From Nocardioides sp. (GTDB taxonomy: Bacteria > Actinomycetota > Actinomycetes > Propionibacteriales > Nocardioidaceae): 64,000 nt of DNA. Under the pieces are notes generated by a model, which was given only the letters and a program-made list of their open reading frames with translations, had not been told where the DNA came from and made no database searches. Where the stretch lies: assembly GCF_030019515.1 (NCBI RefSeq), contig NZ_JASEEQ010000001.1, forward strand, positions 248,001-312,000, written 5' to 3'. Position 1 is the first letter of the stretch, and each line of letters opens with the position of its first letter. This document shows positions 51,307 through 60,685 of this stretch, in pieces. Made by a program: the position numbers and the translations under genes.

Positions 51307-52241
51307 GACTCCCCCTGCTCCGGTGATCGCGCCCGACGAGACTCGACGTGCCGGGCCAGGAACGCGATCGAGACCTCGGCGAACTCGTCGGCGGCCTCGA
51401 CCTGCGCCCAGTGCCCGCAGTTCGAGAAGACATGCAGCTGGGCCTTCGGGATCAGCTTGAGGGCGGCGAGCGCGCCGTCGAGCGGGTTGACCCGGTCCTC
51501 GCGGCCCCAGGTCAGCAGCGTGTGCTTGCGCAGCCGGTGCGCCTCGCGCCAGAGCATGCCGTCCTCGGCGGTCTCGGGGTTCCAGAACGACATCCCCATC
51601 GAGCGCATCGCGTCCTGCGCGCCCGGTGCGGTCGCGTCGGCGAACCGCTCCTCGACCAGCTCGTCGGTCACCAGCCGCTGGTCGACGACCATCGTCGAGA
51701 TGAACGCCCGCAGCTTCTCCCGCGTCGGGTCGGCGCCGAAGTCCATCAGCCGCTGCACGCCCTCGGTCGGGTCGGCGTGGAACAGGTTGAGCGAGAGCCC
51801 GCCGGGACCCATCAGGACCAGCCGCCCGACCCGGTCGGGGTGGTCGAGCGCGAGCCGCATCGCCGTACCGCCGCCGAGGCTGTTGCCGAGCAGGTGCACC
51901 CGATCGATGCCGAGCTCGTCGAGCAGCGCGACGACGTGGTCGGCGGAGTGACGGTAGTAGTTGCCCACCACCGGCGGCTTGTCGGAGGCGCCGAAGCCCG
52001 GCTGGTCGACCAGCAGGGTCCGGAACGACGCGGCGAACCTCGGCAGCGCGCTGCCGAAGTTCGACCACGCCGACGCTCCCGGCCCACCGCCGTGCAGCAT
52101 GATCAGCGGCAGGCCGCCGCCCACCGGCTCCCCGGTCGTCGAGCTCGCCGCGACGCCCGCCTCGTAGTAGCTGAGCGTGATGTCCCGCGCCTTCGCGGAC
52201 CTTCGGACGCTCTCCTTGGTGATGCTCACCGGCTCGGACAA
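51303..52241 (-). CDS. hsaD: 4,9-DSHA hydrolase HsaD
   Basis: 312 aa alpha/beta hydrolase of the meta-cleavage product hydrolase class. Triad S121 (GNSLGGG), D249 (GREDRVNP) and H277 (CGHWAQVE); oxyanion block LHGGGPGASAWSNF. It splits the meta-cleavage product into HIP and 2-hydroxyhexa-2,4-dienoate. It follows hsaA by one base. Confidence 0.95.
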   Translation of the reverse strand: MSEPVSITKESVRRSAKARDITLSYYEAGVAASSTTGEPVGGGLPLIMLHGGGPGASAWSNFGSALPRFAASFRTLLVDQPGFGASDKPPVVGNYYRHSADHVVALLDELGIDRVHLLGNSLGGGTAMRLALDHPDRVGRLVLMGPGGLSLNLFHADPTEGVQRLMDFGADPTREKLRAFISTMVVDQRLVTDELVEERFADATAPGAQDAMRSMGMSFWNPETAEDGMLWREAHRLRKHTLLTWGREDRVNPLDGALAALKLIPKAQLHVFSNCGHWAQVEAADEFAEVSIAFLARHVESRRARSPEQGES

Positions 52242-52242
52242 C

Positions 52243-53409
52243 TCAGTACATCCCCGGGTCGATCTTGTGGCCGAACTCGTGCGCGCCGTACATCTGGAGC
52301 GCCCGCTCGGGGTCGTTGGCGGCGTGCACCCGGCCGGCGTGCGCGTCGCGCCAGGCGCGCTGCAGGTAGGTGCCGGTCGCGAGCGCCCGGCCGCCGGAGG
52401 CCTCGAAGAGCGAGTCGATCGCGTCGATCGCGCGCTGGGTGCCGAGCACCTGGTCGCGGCGGACCTTCAGACGCAGGCCCAGCGGGATCTTCTCCCCGCG
52501 TTCGACGCAGGCCTGCTCCTCGCGGATGTTGTTGACCAGCAGCGCCCAGGCGGCGTCGATGTCGGAGGAGGCCTTCGCGATGCGTACGGCGGCGAACGGG
52601 TCGAGCGAGGCCTTCTCACCGAGGTACGCCGCACGCACCCGCTTCTGCTGCATGTCCACGTGCTCGGCGTACGCCCCCAGCGCCATGCCGATGATCGGCG
52701 TGGTGATCGTGCCGGTGAAGATCGAGTGGAACGGCAGCTTGTAGAGGTCGGAGGGGTTCTGCTCCTGGCCCGGGCCGAAGCAGCGGCCGGTGTCGCCCAT
52801 CGACAACGTGTTGTCCGCGGGCACGAACACGTCCTCGACCACGATGTCGTTCGAGCCGGTGCCGGAGAGGCCGACGACGTTCCAGACGTCGTTGATCGTG
52901 TAGTTCGCGCGCGGGACCAGGAACGTCTTGAAGTCGATGACCTGGCCCTCGTCGTTGAACACCAGCCCGCCCAGCAGCACCCAGCTGCAGTGGTCGCAGC
53001 CGGAGGAGAAGCTCCACTTGCCCGACAGCGTGTAGCCACCGTCGGTCACCACCGCCTTGCCGGTCGGGGCGTACGACGAGCTCACCCTGGTCGCGGTGTC
53101 GCTGCCCCAGACGGCCTGCTGGGCAGCGTCGGGGAACAGCGCGATCTGCCAGGGGTGGACCCCGACCACGCTGGAGACCCAGCCGGTGGAGCCGCACGCG
53201 CCGGCGATGTCGCGCACAGCGGTGTAGAAGTCGACCGGGTCGGCCTCGTGGCCGTCGAACCTGCGGGGCTGGAGGAGCCGGAAGAACCCGACCTCCTCGA
53301 GCTCCTTGATCGACGCCTCCGGGACGACGCGAAGACGCTCGGCCTCGTCGGCCCGCTCCCGGATCCCGGGCAGCAGGTCACGGACGCCATCGAGAACAGC
53401 CTGGGACAT
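52243..53409 (-). CDS. hsaA: 3-HSA monooxygenase oxygenase subunit HsaA
   Basis: 388 aa flavin-dependent monooxygenase with an acyl-CoA dehydrogenase fold: RLLQPRRFDGHEADPVDFYTAVRDIA in outline, GKWSFSSGCDHCSW, VVGLSGTGSNDIVVEDVFVP and GGRALATGTYLQRAWRDAHAG. It hydroxylates 3-HSA with FMNH2 from HsaB. An AGGAG site precedes the ATG, and a TAGTAT -10-like hexamer overlaps the KstR box upstream. Confidence 0.95.
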   Translation of the reverse strand: MSQAVLDGVRDLLPGIRERADEAERLRVVPEASIKELEEVGFFRLLQPRRFDGHEADPVDFYTAVRDIAGACGSTGWVSSVVGVHPWQIALFPDAAQQAVWGSDTATRVSSSYAPTGKAVVTDGGYTLSGKWSFSSGCDHCSWVLLGGLVFNDEGQVIDFKTFLVPRANYTINDVWNVVGLSGTGSNDIVVEDVFVPADNTLSMGDTGRCFGPGQEQNPSDLYKLPFHSIFTGTITTPIIGMALGAYAEHVDMQQKRVRAAYLGEKASLDPFAAVRIAKASSDIDAAWALLVNNIREEQACVERGEKIPLGLRLKVRRDQVLGTQRAIDAIDSLFEASGGRALATGTYLQRAWRDAHAGRVHAANDPERALQMYGAHEFGHKIDPGMY

Positions 53410-53443
53410 CGCATCTCCTGTCGTGGTCGGACAGGAGCAATAC

Positions 53444-53457
53444 TAGAACACGTTCTC
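53444..53457. promoter_or_regulatory. KstR-like box before hsaA
   Basis: TAGAACACGTTCTC, identical to the fadD19/echA19 box. On the hsaA strand a TAGTAT -10-like hexamer (complement of 53440-53445) overlaps its end, so binding would exclude polymerase. Confidence 0.87.
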
Positions 53458-53567
53458 GTTTGGGTCGAGACGACGCCCCCGGGATCCTGCCCGACCCGAC
53501 CAGGTGGGTCGACCGCGAGCCTCCGGAGCCCGCCTGCGCGCGCGGACCGGCGCGGCGGGCCCGGCGG

Positions 53568-53623
53568 CTCAGTCGTTCAGTCGCTCAGCGGCTCAGCAGC
53601 TCAGCGGCTCAGTGGCTCAGCGA
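53568..53623. repeat. Tandem 8-bp repeat, seven copies
   Basis: Unit CTCAGCGG with variants CTCAGTCG, TTCAGTCG, CTCAGCAG, CTCAGTGG and CTCAGCGA, exactly 8 bp apart. The last unit contains the stop codon of the small gene at 53617. Confidence 0.8.
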
Positions 53624-53835
53624 GCGAGCCGGAACGCCGGGTAGCTGAAGTCCGCGACGAAGTCGAGCAGGCCCGCGTCGACGAGGTCCCACAGGGTCGC
53701 GATGACGTCGCAGCGGTCGGCGTGCTGGTCGGCGACGGCGACGAGGATCTCGGCGGGAGACCAGGCGCCGGTCCCGACCGCGGCGAGCACGGCCTCGGTG
53801 AGGGTGGCGGGTGCGACCAGCGTGCTGAGCGTCAT
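53617..53835 (-). CDS. Small hypothetical protein, possible winged helix
   Basis: 72 aa: TLTEAVLAAVGTGAWSPAEILVAVADQH followed by VIATLWDLVDAGLLDFVADFSYPAFRLAR. The spacing of predicted helices and the final beta pair suggest a mini winged helix, but I do not recognise a family. It sits between hsaF and hsaA where kshB lies in mycobacteria, and lacks a KstR box. Its stop is inside a tandem 8-bp repeat. The upstream gap (53836-53972) holds two weak DosR-like half sites (near 53916-53928 and 53933-53946). Confidence 0.55.
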   Translation of the reverse strand: MTLSTLVAPATLTEAVLAAVGTGAWSPAEILVAVADQHADRCDVIATLWDLVDAGLLDFVADFSYPAFRLAR

Positions 53836-53972
53836 GGCGAGTCCTGGTGGACGAGGGGATCGGTCTTTCTGACATCTCCAGGATCGGCCCGCTCGTCGCG
53901 GCGCGCAGCGGCGGAAGGTCCCGACCTCCGGTGTCTTCGGTCCTTGATGTGCCGAAGTCGCCGGGCCAGCGC

Positions 53973-55064
53973 TCAGGAGTTGGCGGCCTGCTTGTCGGCC
54001 TCCCGCTTCAAGATCAGCGCGATGTCGACGAGCTGGTCCTCCTGGCCGCCGATCAGCTTGCGGCGGCCGGCCTCGAGCAGGATCTGCGCGCCGGAGACGC
54101 CATACCGCTCCGCGGCGTTGCCGGCATGCTTCAAGAAGCTGGAGTAGACCCCGGCGTACCCCATCATCAGCGTCATCCGGTCGAGCTGGCACTCCTCGGG
54201 CATCGTCGGCCGGATCACGTCCTCGGAGGCGTCGACGAGCTGCAGGAAGTCGATGCCGGTCTCCCAGCCGAGCTTGTCGCACACCCCGACGAACGCCTCG
54301 AGCGGCGTGTTGCCGGCGCCGGCGCCGAAGCGGCGCACCGAGCCGTCGATCTGGGTCGCGCCCGCGCGGGCCGCGATGATCGTGTTGGCGACGCCCAGGC
54401 CGAGGTTCTCGTGGCCGTGGAAGCCGACGTCGGCCTGCTCGCCGATCTCGGCGACCAGTGCCGACACCCGATCCGCGGTCTGCTCCATGATCAGCGCGCC
54501 GGCGGAGTCGACGACGTACACGCACTGGCAGCCCGCGTCGACCATGATCCGCGCCTGCTTCGCGAGCACCTCGGGCGGCTGGGTGTGCGACATCATCAGG
54601 AAGCCGACCGTCTCCAGCCCGAGCTCACGCGCCAGCCCGAAGTGCTGGATCGAGACATCGGCCTCGGTGCAGTGCGTGGCGATCCGGCAGATCTGGCCGC
54701 CGTTGTCCTGGGCGGCGCGGATGTCGTCCTTGGTGCCGACGCCCGGGAGCATGAGGAACGCGATCTTGGCCCGCTTCGCGGTCTCGGCCGCGATCTTGAT
54801 CAGCTCCTGCTCCCACGTCCGGGAGAACCCGTAGTTGAACGACGAGCCGCCGAGCCCGTCGCCGTGGGTCACCTCGATGACCGGGACCCCCGAGGCGTCC
54901 AGGGCCTCGACGATGTCGTGGCACTCCGTTGCTGTGAACAGGTGGCGCTTGTGGTGCGACCCGTCGCGCAGACAAGTGTCCGTCAGGCGCAGGTCGAGCT
55001 TGCCCCACGGGTCGTCACCGTGGGTGCCGGACCAGGTACGGGCGAGTGCGTTGACGTCGTTCAT
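53973..55064 (-). CDS. hsaF: 4-hydroxy-2-oxohexanoate aldolase HsaF
   Basis: 363 aa, DRE-TIM fold: [17 protein letters not shown] (catalytic arginine and metal aspartate region), [12 protein letters not shown] and [16 protein letters not shown] (metal-binding histidines). It splits 4-hydroxy-2-oxohexanoate to pyruvate and propanal, channelled to HsaG. One base separates its ATG from the hsaG stop. Last gene of the hsaE-hsaG-hsaF operon. Confidence 0.94.
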   Translation of the reverse strand: MNDVNALARTWSGTHGDDPWGKLDLRLTDTCLRDGSHHKRHLFTATECHDIVEALDASGVPVIEVTHGDGLGGSSFNYGFSRTWEQELIKIAAETAKRAKIAFLMLPGVGTKDDIRAAQDNGGQICRIATHCTEADVSIQHFGLARELGLETVGFLMMSHTQPPEVLAKQARIMVDAGCQCVYVVDSAGALIMEQTADRVSALVAEIGEQADVGFHGHENLGLGVANTIIAARAGATQIDGSVRRFGAGAGNTPLEAFVGVCDKLGWETGIDFLQLVDASEDVIRPTMPEECQLDRMTLMMGYAGVYSSFLKHAGNAAERYGVSGAQILLEAGRRKLIGGQEDQLVDIALILKREADKQAANS

Positions 55065-55065
55065 C

Positions 55066-56013
55066 TCAGACCTCCGCGAGGATCGAACGGGCGATGTTCT
55101 CGCCGACCTGCGTCGCGGCGGCGGTCATGATGTCGAGGTTGCCGGCGTACGGCGGCAGGAAGTCGCCCGCGCCCTCCACCTCCACGAAGATCGAGACCTT
55201 CGCCTGGCCGCGGGTGGCCGGGGACGGGTCGTCGATCTGCGGCTCCTGGAGCAGCCGGTAGCCGGGCACGTACTCCTGCACGGCCTTCTCCATCGCGGCG
55301 ATCGACTGCACGATCGCGTCGCGGTCGGCGTCCGGGTCCACGGCGCAGAAGATCGTGTCGCGCATGATCATCGGCGGCTCGGCCGGGTTGAGGATGATGA
55401 TCGCCTTGCCCTCGGCGGCTCCTCCGATGGCGGCGACGCCGGCGGCCGTGGTGCGGGTGAACTCGTCGATGTTGGCGCGGGTGCCCGGCCCGGCGGAGAC
55501 CGAGGAGACCGACGCGACGATCTCGGCGTACGACACTCCCCCGAACGGTGCGGTCGCCCGCGAGACCGCGGCCACCATCGGGATCGTGGCCTGGCCGCCG
55601 CAGGTGATCATGTTGACGTTCATCGCGCCGCCCACACCGCAGTGCTCCTCGCCGTTGACCGGCGGGATCACGGCGGGGCCGACCGCGGCGGGCGTGAGGT
55701 CGACCGCGCGGATGCCGGCCTCCTCGTAGCGCGGCGCGTACTCGCGGTGCACGTAGGCCGAGGTCGCCTCGAAGATCAGGTCGGGCAGCTCGTCCTGCTT
55801 GAGCAGCCAGTCGACCCCCTCGTGGGACGTCTCCAGGCCCTTGCCGGCGGCGAGCTTGAGGCCCTCGCTGGTCGGATCGACGCCGATCATCCATCTCGGC
55901 TCGATGCTCCCCCCGTTCTCGGCGGACCGGAGCAGCTTGTACATCAGGTCGGTGCCGATGTTGCCCGGTCCCACGATCGCTGCCGTCAGCTTGGCTCTGC
56001 TCGTCTCTGGCAT
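55066..56013 (-). CDS. hsaG: Acylating aldehyde dehydrogenase HsaG
   Basis: 315 aa. N-terminal [14 protein letters not shown] for NAD+, active-site C138 in [11 protein letters not shown], and [15 protein letters not shown]. It oxidises propanal from HsaF to propionyl-CoA in a bifunctional complex. ATG 56013 is chosen because its GAGGAG site has proper spacing; the GTG at 56019 lies too close to that site. Overlaps no more than the hsaE stop region. Confidence 0.94.
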   Translation of the reverse strand: MPETSRAKLTAAIVGPGNIGTDLMYKLLRSAENGGSIEPRWMIGVDPTSEGLKLAAGKGLETSHEGVDWLLKQDELPDLIFEATSAYVHREYAPRYEEAGIRAVDLTPAAVGPAVIPPVNGEEHCGVGGAMNVNMITCGGQATIPMVAAVSRATAPFGGVSYAEIVASVSSVSAGPGTRANIDEFTRTTAAGVAAIGGAAEGKAIIILNPAEPPMIMRDTIFCAVDPDADRDAIVQSIAAMEKAVQEYVPGYRLLQEPQIDDPSPATRGQAKVSIFVEVEGAGDFLPPYAGNLDIMTAAATQVGENIARSILAEV

Positions 56014-56015
56014 GC

Positions 56016-56834
56016 TCACTCCTCGAAGGTGACGCTGAGCGGCTCGAAGCCGCTGATGGTCGCGACGACCCGGTCACCCGGGACGAACGGCACGAACGGG
56101 CCCAGGGCCCCGGACAGGATCAGGTGGCCTGCGCGCAGCGGGTCGCCGAAGCGCGCCGCCTGCACGGCCAGCCAGCGCAGCGCCTCGAGCGGGTCGCCGA
56201 GGCAGGCGGCGCCGTTGCCGGCCGAGCGCTCCTCGCCGTTGATGGTCAGCGACATGACCACGTCGCGCGGCTCGATGTCGTCGAGGGAGCGGCCGTCGGC
56301 GCCCACGACGAACAGCCCGCTGGAGGCGTTGTCCGCGACGGTGTCGGTGAAGCCGATCCGCCAGTCGGCGATCCGCGAGTCGACGATCTCGAGCGCGGGC
56401 AGCGCGACCTCGACGGCGGCACGCACCGCGTCGAGCGTGATCTCGTCCTCGGGCAGGTCCAGGTCGCGAGCCAGCACGAACGCGACCTCCGCCTCGACCC
56501 GGGGCTGGAGCAGGGTGCGCATCGAGATGGGTCCCCGGCGCCCCTCGCGGGGCGAGACGTCCATGTCGTCGAGCAGGTAGCCGAAGTCCGGCTGGTCGAC
56601 GCCGAGCTGGGTCTGCACCGCCTCCGACGTCGCGCCGATCTTCCGGCCGACCACGGTGGCGCCGTGGGCGAGCCGACCCTGCACCAGGCCCTGCTGCACG
56701 GCGTACGCCGCGGCGAGGTCCTCGGTGCCGATCAGGTCACGGACCGGCGCGCACGGGACACGGGTCGCCTGGGCCTGAGAGAGTCGCTCGACGGCGGCAT
56801 CGATCGAGGTCGCGCTCGAGTCCTGGGAGGTCAC
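56016..56834 (-). CDS. hsaE: 2-hydroxyhexa-2,4-dienoate hydratase HsaE
   Basis: 272 aa of the MhpD/4-oxalocrotonate decarboxylase family: [31 protein letters not shown] in outline, [14 protein letters not shown] (metal-binding glutamates) and [24 protein letters not shown]. It hydrates the dienoate released by HsaD. GTG 56834 lies 12 bp from the KstR box and has no clear ribosome-binding site, so the transcript may be leaderless. Confidence 0.93.
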   Translation of the reverse strand: MTSQDSSATSIDAAVERLSQAQATRVPCAPVRDLIGTEDLAAAYAVQQGLVQGRLAHGATVVGRKIGATSEAVQTQLGVDQPDFGYLLDDMDVSPREGRRGPISMRTLLQPRVEAEVAFVLARDLDLPEDEITLDAVRAAVEVALPALEIVDSRIADWRIGFTDTVADNASSGLFVVGADGRSLDDIEPRDVVMSLTINGEERSAGNGAACLGDPLEALRWLAVQAARFGDPLRAGHLILSGALGPFVPFVPGDRVVATISGFEPLSVTFEE

Positions 56835-56845
56835 GTGACCGATAG

Positions 56846-56859
56846 TAGAACCTGTTACA
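56846..56859. promoter_or_regulatory. KstR-like box between hsaE and kstD
   Basis: TAGAACCTGTTACA, the most degenerate of the eight boxes. It fills the 35-bp gap of the divergent hsaE and kstD starts and must serve both. Confidence 0.78.
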
Positions 56860-56869
56860 GTTTCACGCC

Positions 56870-58552
56870 ATGACGGCCCCCCTGCCTCCCCGGGACCTGG
56901 AGGAGAGTGTCGACGTCGTCGTCGTGGGCGCCGGCGGTGCCGGCATGACGGCTGCGCTCGCAGCCGCAGCGCACGGCCTCGACACGGTGCTGATCGAGAA
57001 GAGCTCCTACTTCGGCGGGTCGACCGCGCGCAGCGGCGGCGGGGTCTGGATCCCCGGCAACTACGCGCTGAAGGCGGCCGGGCAGGACGACCAGCTGGAG
57101 AGCGCCAAGCTCTACCTCGACTCGATCGTCGGGGACGTGGTGCCCAAGGTGCGCCGCGACACCTACCTCGAGCGCGGCCCCGAGGTCATGGACTTCATCA
57201 GGGAGCGGACGCCGCTGCGGTTCACCTGGGTGCCGCAGTACGCCGACTACCACCCCGAGGCGCCTGGCGGCCGGGCCGCGGGGCGCTCGGCGGAGCCGAT
57301 CCCGATGGACGCCCGGTTCCTCGGCGAGGAGCTGAGCCGGCTGCACCCGCAGTACACCAAGGCACCGGCGAACATGATCGTGACCCAGGCCGACTTCCGG
57401 AAGATCAGCCTCGGCCTGCGCACCCTCCGCGGTCCGCTGACGATGGTCAAGGTGCTGCTGCGCCGGGTCGTCAGCCTGGTGCGCGGCCAGCGGATGTACG
57501 CGATGGGCAACGCGATCGCCATCGGGCTGCGCAAGGGCCTGATGGACGCGGGCGTGCCCGTCCACTACGACACCGAGCTGCGCGACCTGGTCCTCGAGGA
57601 GGGTCGCGTGGTCGGCGTACGCGTGCTCCGCGACGGCGTCGAGACCGTGATCCGCGCCGAGCGCGGGGTGATCCTCGGCAGCGGCGGGTTCGAGAAGAAC
57701 CTCGAGCTGCGCGAGAAGTACCAGCCGCAGCCCACCTCGGTGGACTGGACGACCGGCTCGCAGTTCAACACCGGCGGCGGCGTGCTCGCCGGCATCGCGG
57801 CGGGCGCGCAGGTCGACCTGATGGACGACGCGTGGTGGGGCCCGACGATCCCGCTGCCGTCCGGGCCGTGGTTCTGCCTGGCCGAGCGCAACCTGCCGGG
57901 CTCGATCATCGTCAACCAGGCCGGCCGGCGGTTCATGAACGAGGCGCTGCCGTACGTCGAGGCCGTGCACGAGATCTACGCCGGCGAGGCGACGGGCGTC
58001 GGGCACGTGCCGGCGTGGATGGTCGTCGACCAGCGCTACCGCAACCGGTACCTGTTCGCCGGGCTCTCGCCGCGCCAGCCGTTCCCGGGCCGCTGGTACA
58101 AACACGGCACCGTGCGGAAGGCCCCGACCCTGGAGGCCCTCGCCGCGGAGATCGACGTACCGGCCGACGCGCTGGTGGAGACCGTGACCCGCTTCAACGG
58201 CTTCGCCGCGGCCGGCGTCGACGAGGACTTCCACCGCGGTGAGAGTGCCTACGACAAGTACTACTCCGACCCGCGGGTCAGGCCGAACCCGTCCCTGCAC
58301 GTCATCGACCAGGGGCCGTTCTACGCCGTGAAGATCGTCCCGGGCGACCTCGGGACCAAGGGCGGGCTGGTCACCGACGAGCGCGCCCGGGTGCTGCGCC
58401 CCGACGGCTCGGCGATCCCCGGCCTGTACGCCGCCGGCAACGTCTCGTCCGCGGTGATGGGACGCACCTACGCCGGGCCGGGCGCGACGATCGGACCCGC
58501 GCTGGCCTTCGGCTACCTGGCCGCCGAGGACATCGCGAAGGAGAACCCCTGA
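56870..58552 (+). CDS. kstD: 3-oxosteroid 1-dehydrogenase KstD
   Basis: 560 aa flavoprotein. FAD motif VVVVGAGGAGMTAALAAA at the N-terminus, SSYFGGSTARSGGGVWIP, the catalytic tyrosine region FTWVPQYADYHPE, FYAVKIVPGDLGTKGG (tyrosine and glycine of the active site) and GPGATIGPALAFGYLAAE at the end. It inserts the C1-C2 double bond in ring A, leading to B-ring opening. Its stop overlaps the MaoC gene ATG. Order hsaF-hsaG-hsaE/kstD-hsd4B equals Rv3534c-Rv3538. Confidence 0.95.
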   Translation: MTAPLPPRDLEESVDVVVVGAGGAGMTAALAAAAHGLDTVLIEKSSYFGGSTARSGGGVWIPGNYALKAAGQDDQLESAKLYLDSIVGDVVPKVRRDTYLERGPEVMDFIRERTPLRFTWVPQYADYHPEAPGGRAAGRSAEPIPMDARFLGEELSRLHPQYTKAPANMIVTQADFRKISLGLRTLRGPLTMVKVLLRRVVSLVRGQRMYAMGNAIAIGLRKGLMDAGVPVHYDTELRDLVLEEGRVVGVRVLRDGVETVIRAERGVILGSGGFEKNLELREKYQPQPTSVDWTTGSQFNTGGGVLAGIAAGAQVDLMDDAWWGPTIPLPSGPWFCLAERNLPGSIIVNQAGRRFMNEALPYVEAVHEIYAGEATGVGHVPAWMVVDQRYRNRYLFAGLSPRQPFPGRWYKHGTVRKAPTLEALAAEIDVPADALVETVTRFNGFAAAGVDEDFHRGESAYDKYYSDPRVRPNPSLHVIDQGPFYAVKIVPGDLGTKGGLVTDERARVLRPDGSAIPGLYAAGNVSSAVMGRTYAGPGATIGPALAFGYLAAEDIAKENP

Positions 58553-59400
58553 TGCCCATCGACCCGTCCGTCGCGATCGGCGCCGAGCTCGGCTCGGTCG
58601 AGTTCAGCTGGTCGGAGAGCGACGTGCTGCTCTACCAGCTGGCGATCGGTGCGACCGACCTCTCGTACACGCTCGAGGGCCCGGCGCTCCAGGTGCTGCC
58701 GTCCTTCGGCGTGGTCGCGCCGACCTTCCACATGACCGACCCGCCGCCGCTGGACCTGCCCGGCTGCGACATCAACCTCGCCCAGGTCGTGCACGGGTCG
58801 CAGTCGATCGCCGTGACCGGGCCGGTGCCGACCGCCGGCTCGGCCAGGGTCACCACCCGGATCAGCGACGTCTGGGACAAGGGCAAGGCGGCCGTGATCT
58901 GGCAGGAGGGTGTCGCGGTCTCGCCCGAGGGCGAGCCGCTGTGGACCACCCGCTCGTCGATCTTCGTCCGGGGCGAGGGCGGCTGGGGCGGCGACCGCGG
59001 GTCATCGACGCCGGTCGAGCTCCCCGACCGGACGCCGGACGCGGACGCGGCGTACGACGTGCTGCCGCAGCAGGCCCTGCTCTACCGGCTGTGCGGCGAC
59101 CGCAACCCGCTGCACGCCGACCCGGATTTCGCGAAGGCCGCGGGCTTCCCCGCCCCGATCCTGCACGGGCTGTGCTCCTACGGGATCGTGCTGCGCACCC
59201 TGACCGAGGAGCTGCTCGGCGGCGACGCCACGCAGGTCGGCGGCTTCGGGGTGCGGTTCGCCGGCGTGCTGTTCCCCGGCGAGACGATCCGGGTGCGGGG
59301 CTGGCGCGAGGACGACAGGATCGTCGCCTCGGCCACCGTCGCCGGCGGTCAGCGCGACGGCGCCCCGGTGCTCGGCGACGTGGTGCTGGACCTGGCCTGA
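58552..59400 (+). CDS. hsd4B: MaoC-like enoyl-CoA hydratase (Hsd4B, Rv3538-type)
   Basis: 282 aa double hot-dog fold. The hydratase motif is in the C-terminal half: YRLCGDRNPLHADPDFAKAAGF with catalytic D and H, then PILHGLCSYG. The N-terminal half has YQLAIGATDLSYT. It hydrates a steroid enoyl-CoA of the side chain. Translationally coupled to kstD. Confidence 0.9.
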   Translation: MPIDPSVAIGAELGSVEFSWSESDVLLYQLAIGATDLSYTLEGPALQVLPSFGVVAPTFHMTDPPPLDLPGCDINLAQVVHGSQSIAVTGPVPTAGSARVTTRISDVWDKGKAAVIWQEGVAVSPEGEPLWTTRSSIFVRGEGGWGGDRGSSTPVELPDRTPDADAAYDVLPQQALLYRLCGDRNPLHADPDFAKAAGFPAPILHGLCSYGIVLRTLTEELLGGDATQVGGFGVRFAGVLFPGETIRVRGWREDDRIVASATVAGGQRDGAPVLGDVVLDLA

Positions 59401-59404
59401 CCGT

Positions 59405-59461
59405 CGCACCTGACGCATCTGTCGCGGATCGACGGGAAGCACGACCCAGGGGTCAGGTGCG
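59405..59461. terminator. Inverted repeat spanning a convergent junction
   Basis: 10-bp arms CGCACCTGAC (59405-59414) and GTCAGGTGCG (59452-59461). The right arm contains the stop codon of the minus-strand methyltransferase gene. Likely bidirectional 3'-end structure. Confidence 0.5.
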
Positions 59462-60676
59462 TGCTCGGCTCGGCTTGCGGGCCACCACGTAGAGCCGGTC
59501 GGTGGTCTCGCCCCGGGCGGCCAGCGCGCCGCGGTGGTACCACTCGACGTCGACCAGGCCGGCCTGCTCGACCAGCCCGACGACCGACGCGGGATCCTGC
59601 AGCACGAAGTCCAGGTCGACCGGCTCGTCGAACCACTCGTCGACGTGACGTACCTCGGCACCCGCGTGGAGGGCGAGCACCAGCCAGCCGCCCGCGTCGA
59701 GCGGCCGGGCCAGGGCCGCGATCGCGGCGGGCAGCTCGGACGACCCCAGGTGGATCAGGGAGTACCACGCGAGCACGGCCTGCCAGCTCGGGCCGGTCGC
59801 CGGCCGGATCAGCCGCCGCAGGTCGCCGACCTCGTAGCTCCCGTCGGGGAACCGACGCCGGGCCGCCGCGATCATGCCGGGCGAGAGGTCGATCCCGGTC
59901 GCGTCGGCGCCGGCGGCCGCGAGGTACGCCGTCACGTGGCCCGGGCCGCAGCCGACATCGACCACGGGCCCACCGTCGGCGTGGCGAGCGACCCGGTCGA
60001 GCAGCCAACGCTCGAACGGCAGGCTGGCGAGCTCGTTGAACATCCGCTCGGAGTAGCTCGTCGCCACGGCGTCGTACGCCGAGCGCACCCGGGCGTCCCG
60101 CGCCTCGGCCCCGTCCGCGAGCACCGCGTCGCGGTCCACCGCGGGGGTGGCGACCACGGCTGCCACTGTCGGCTCGCCCAGCAGGTGCACCCACCGTGGG
60201 TCGTGCTGGCCCGGCTGGCGCGGCAGCTCGCGGACCAGACCGCGCTCGGCCATCCGGGACAGCGTCACCTCGACCGCGGCCCGGTCGGCGAACCCGTGCA
60301 GCCGGTCGGTGCGCGTCCTGAGCTCGCCGGGCGCCTGCGGCCCGCGCAGCAGCAGCACGGTGAGCAGCGCCCGCTCGTCCTCGGCGAGTCCGAGCGCCTC
60401 GTCGAGCGCCTGGTGGTACTTCAGCGTCCGCCGGCCCTTGTCGGACCACACGATGCGCACCAGGCCGCGCTCCTTGAGCCGCTTGGCGGTGTGCTCGACG
60501 GTCTGCTCGTCGTACTCGGCGACCGGGTCGCGGCTGCTGGACTGGTTGCAGGCGGTGCGCAGCGCGTTCAGCGTCAGCGGGTAGGAGTCGGGCACGGTGC
60601 GCTGCTTCTCCAGCAGGCTGCCCAGCACGCGCTGTTCCTCGGCGTCGAGCTCGGGGAGGCCAGGACGATCGGGCAT
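59453..60676 (-). CDS. YceH (DUF480)-SAM methyltransferase fusion
   Basis: 407 aa. Residues 1-175 are a DUF480/YceH tandem winged-helix domain (LDAEEQRVLGSLLEKQRTVPDSYPLTLNALRTACNQSS in outline, then VHLLGEP). Residues about 195-400 are a class I methyltransferase: VVDVGCGPGHVTAYLAAAGADATGIDLSPGMIAAARRRFP in outline with an acidic loop, SLIHLGSSELPAA and YVVARK. The two usually occur as separate proteins. Substrate unknown; a small-molecule methyltransferase tethered to a possible DNA-binding domain is possible. Confidence 0.85.
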   Translation of the reverse strand: MPDRPGLPELDAEEQRVLGSLLEKQRTVPDSYPLTLNALRTACNQSSSRDPVAEYDEQTVEHTAKRLKERGLVRIVWSDKGRRTLKYHQALDEALGLAEDERALLTVLLLRGPQAPGELRTRTDRLHGFADRAAVEVTLSRMAERGLVRELPRQPGQHDPRWVHLLGEPTVAAVVATPAVDRDAVLADGAEARDARVRSAYDAVATSYSERMFNELASLPFERWLLDRVARHADGGPVVDVGCGPGHVTAYLAAAGADATGIDLSPGMIAAARRRFPDGSYEVGDLRRLIRPATGPSWQAVLAWYSLIHLGSSELPAAIAALARPLDAGGWLVLALHAGAEVRHVDEWFDEPVDLDFVLQDPASVVGLVEQAGLVDVEWYHRGALAARGETTDRLYVVARKPSRART

Positions 60677-60685
60677 GGGACGACC

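Noticed and set aside
53460-53648. Short plus-strand frame over the 8-bp tandem repeat
   Set aside because: Serine/arginine-rich translation of the repeat with no ribosome-binding site.
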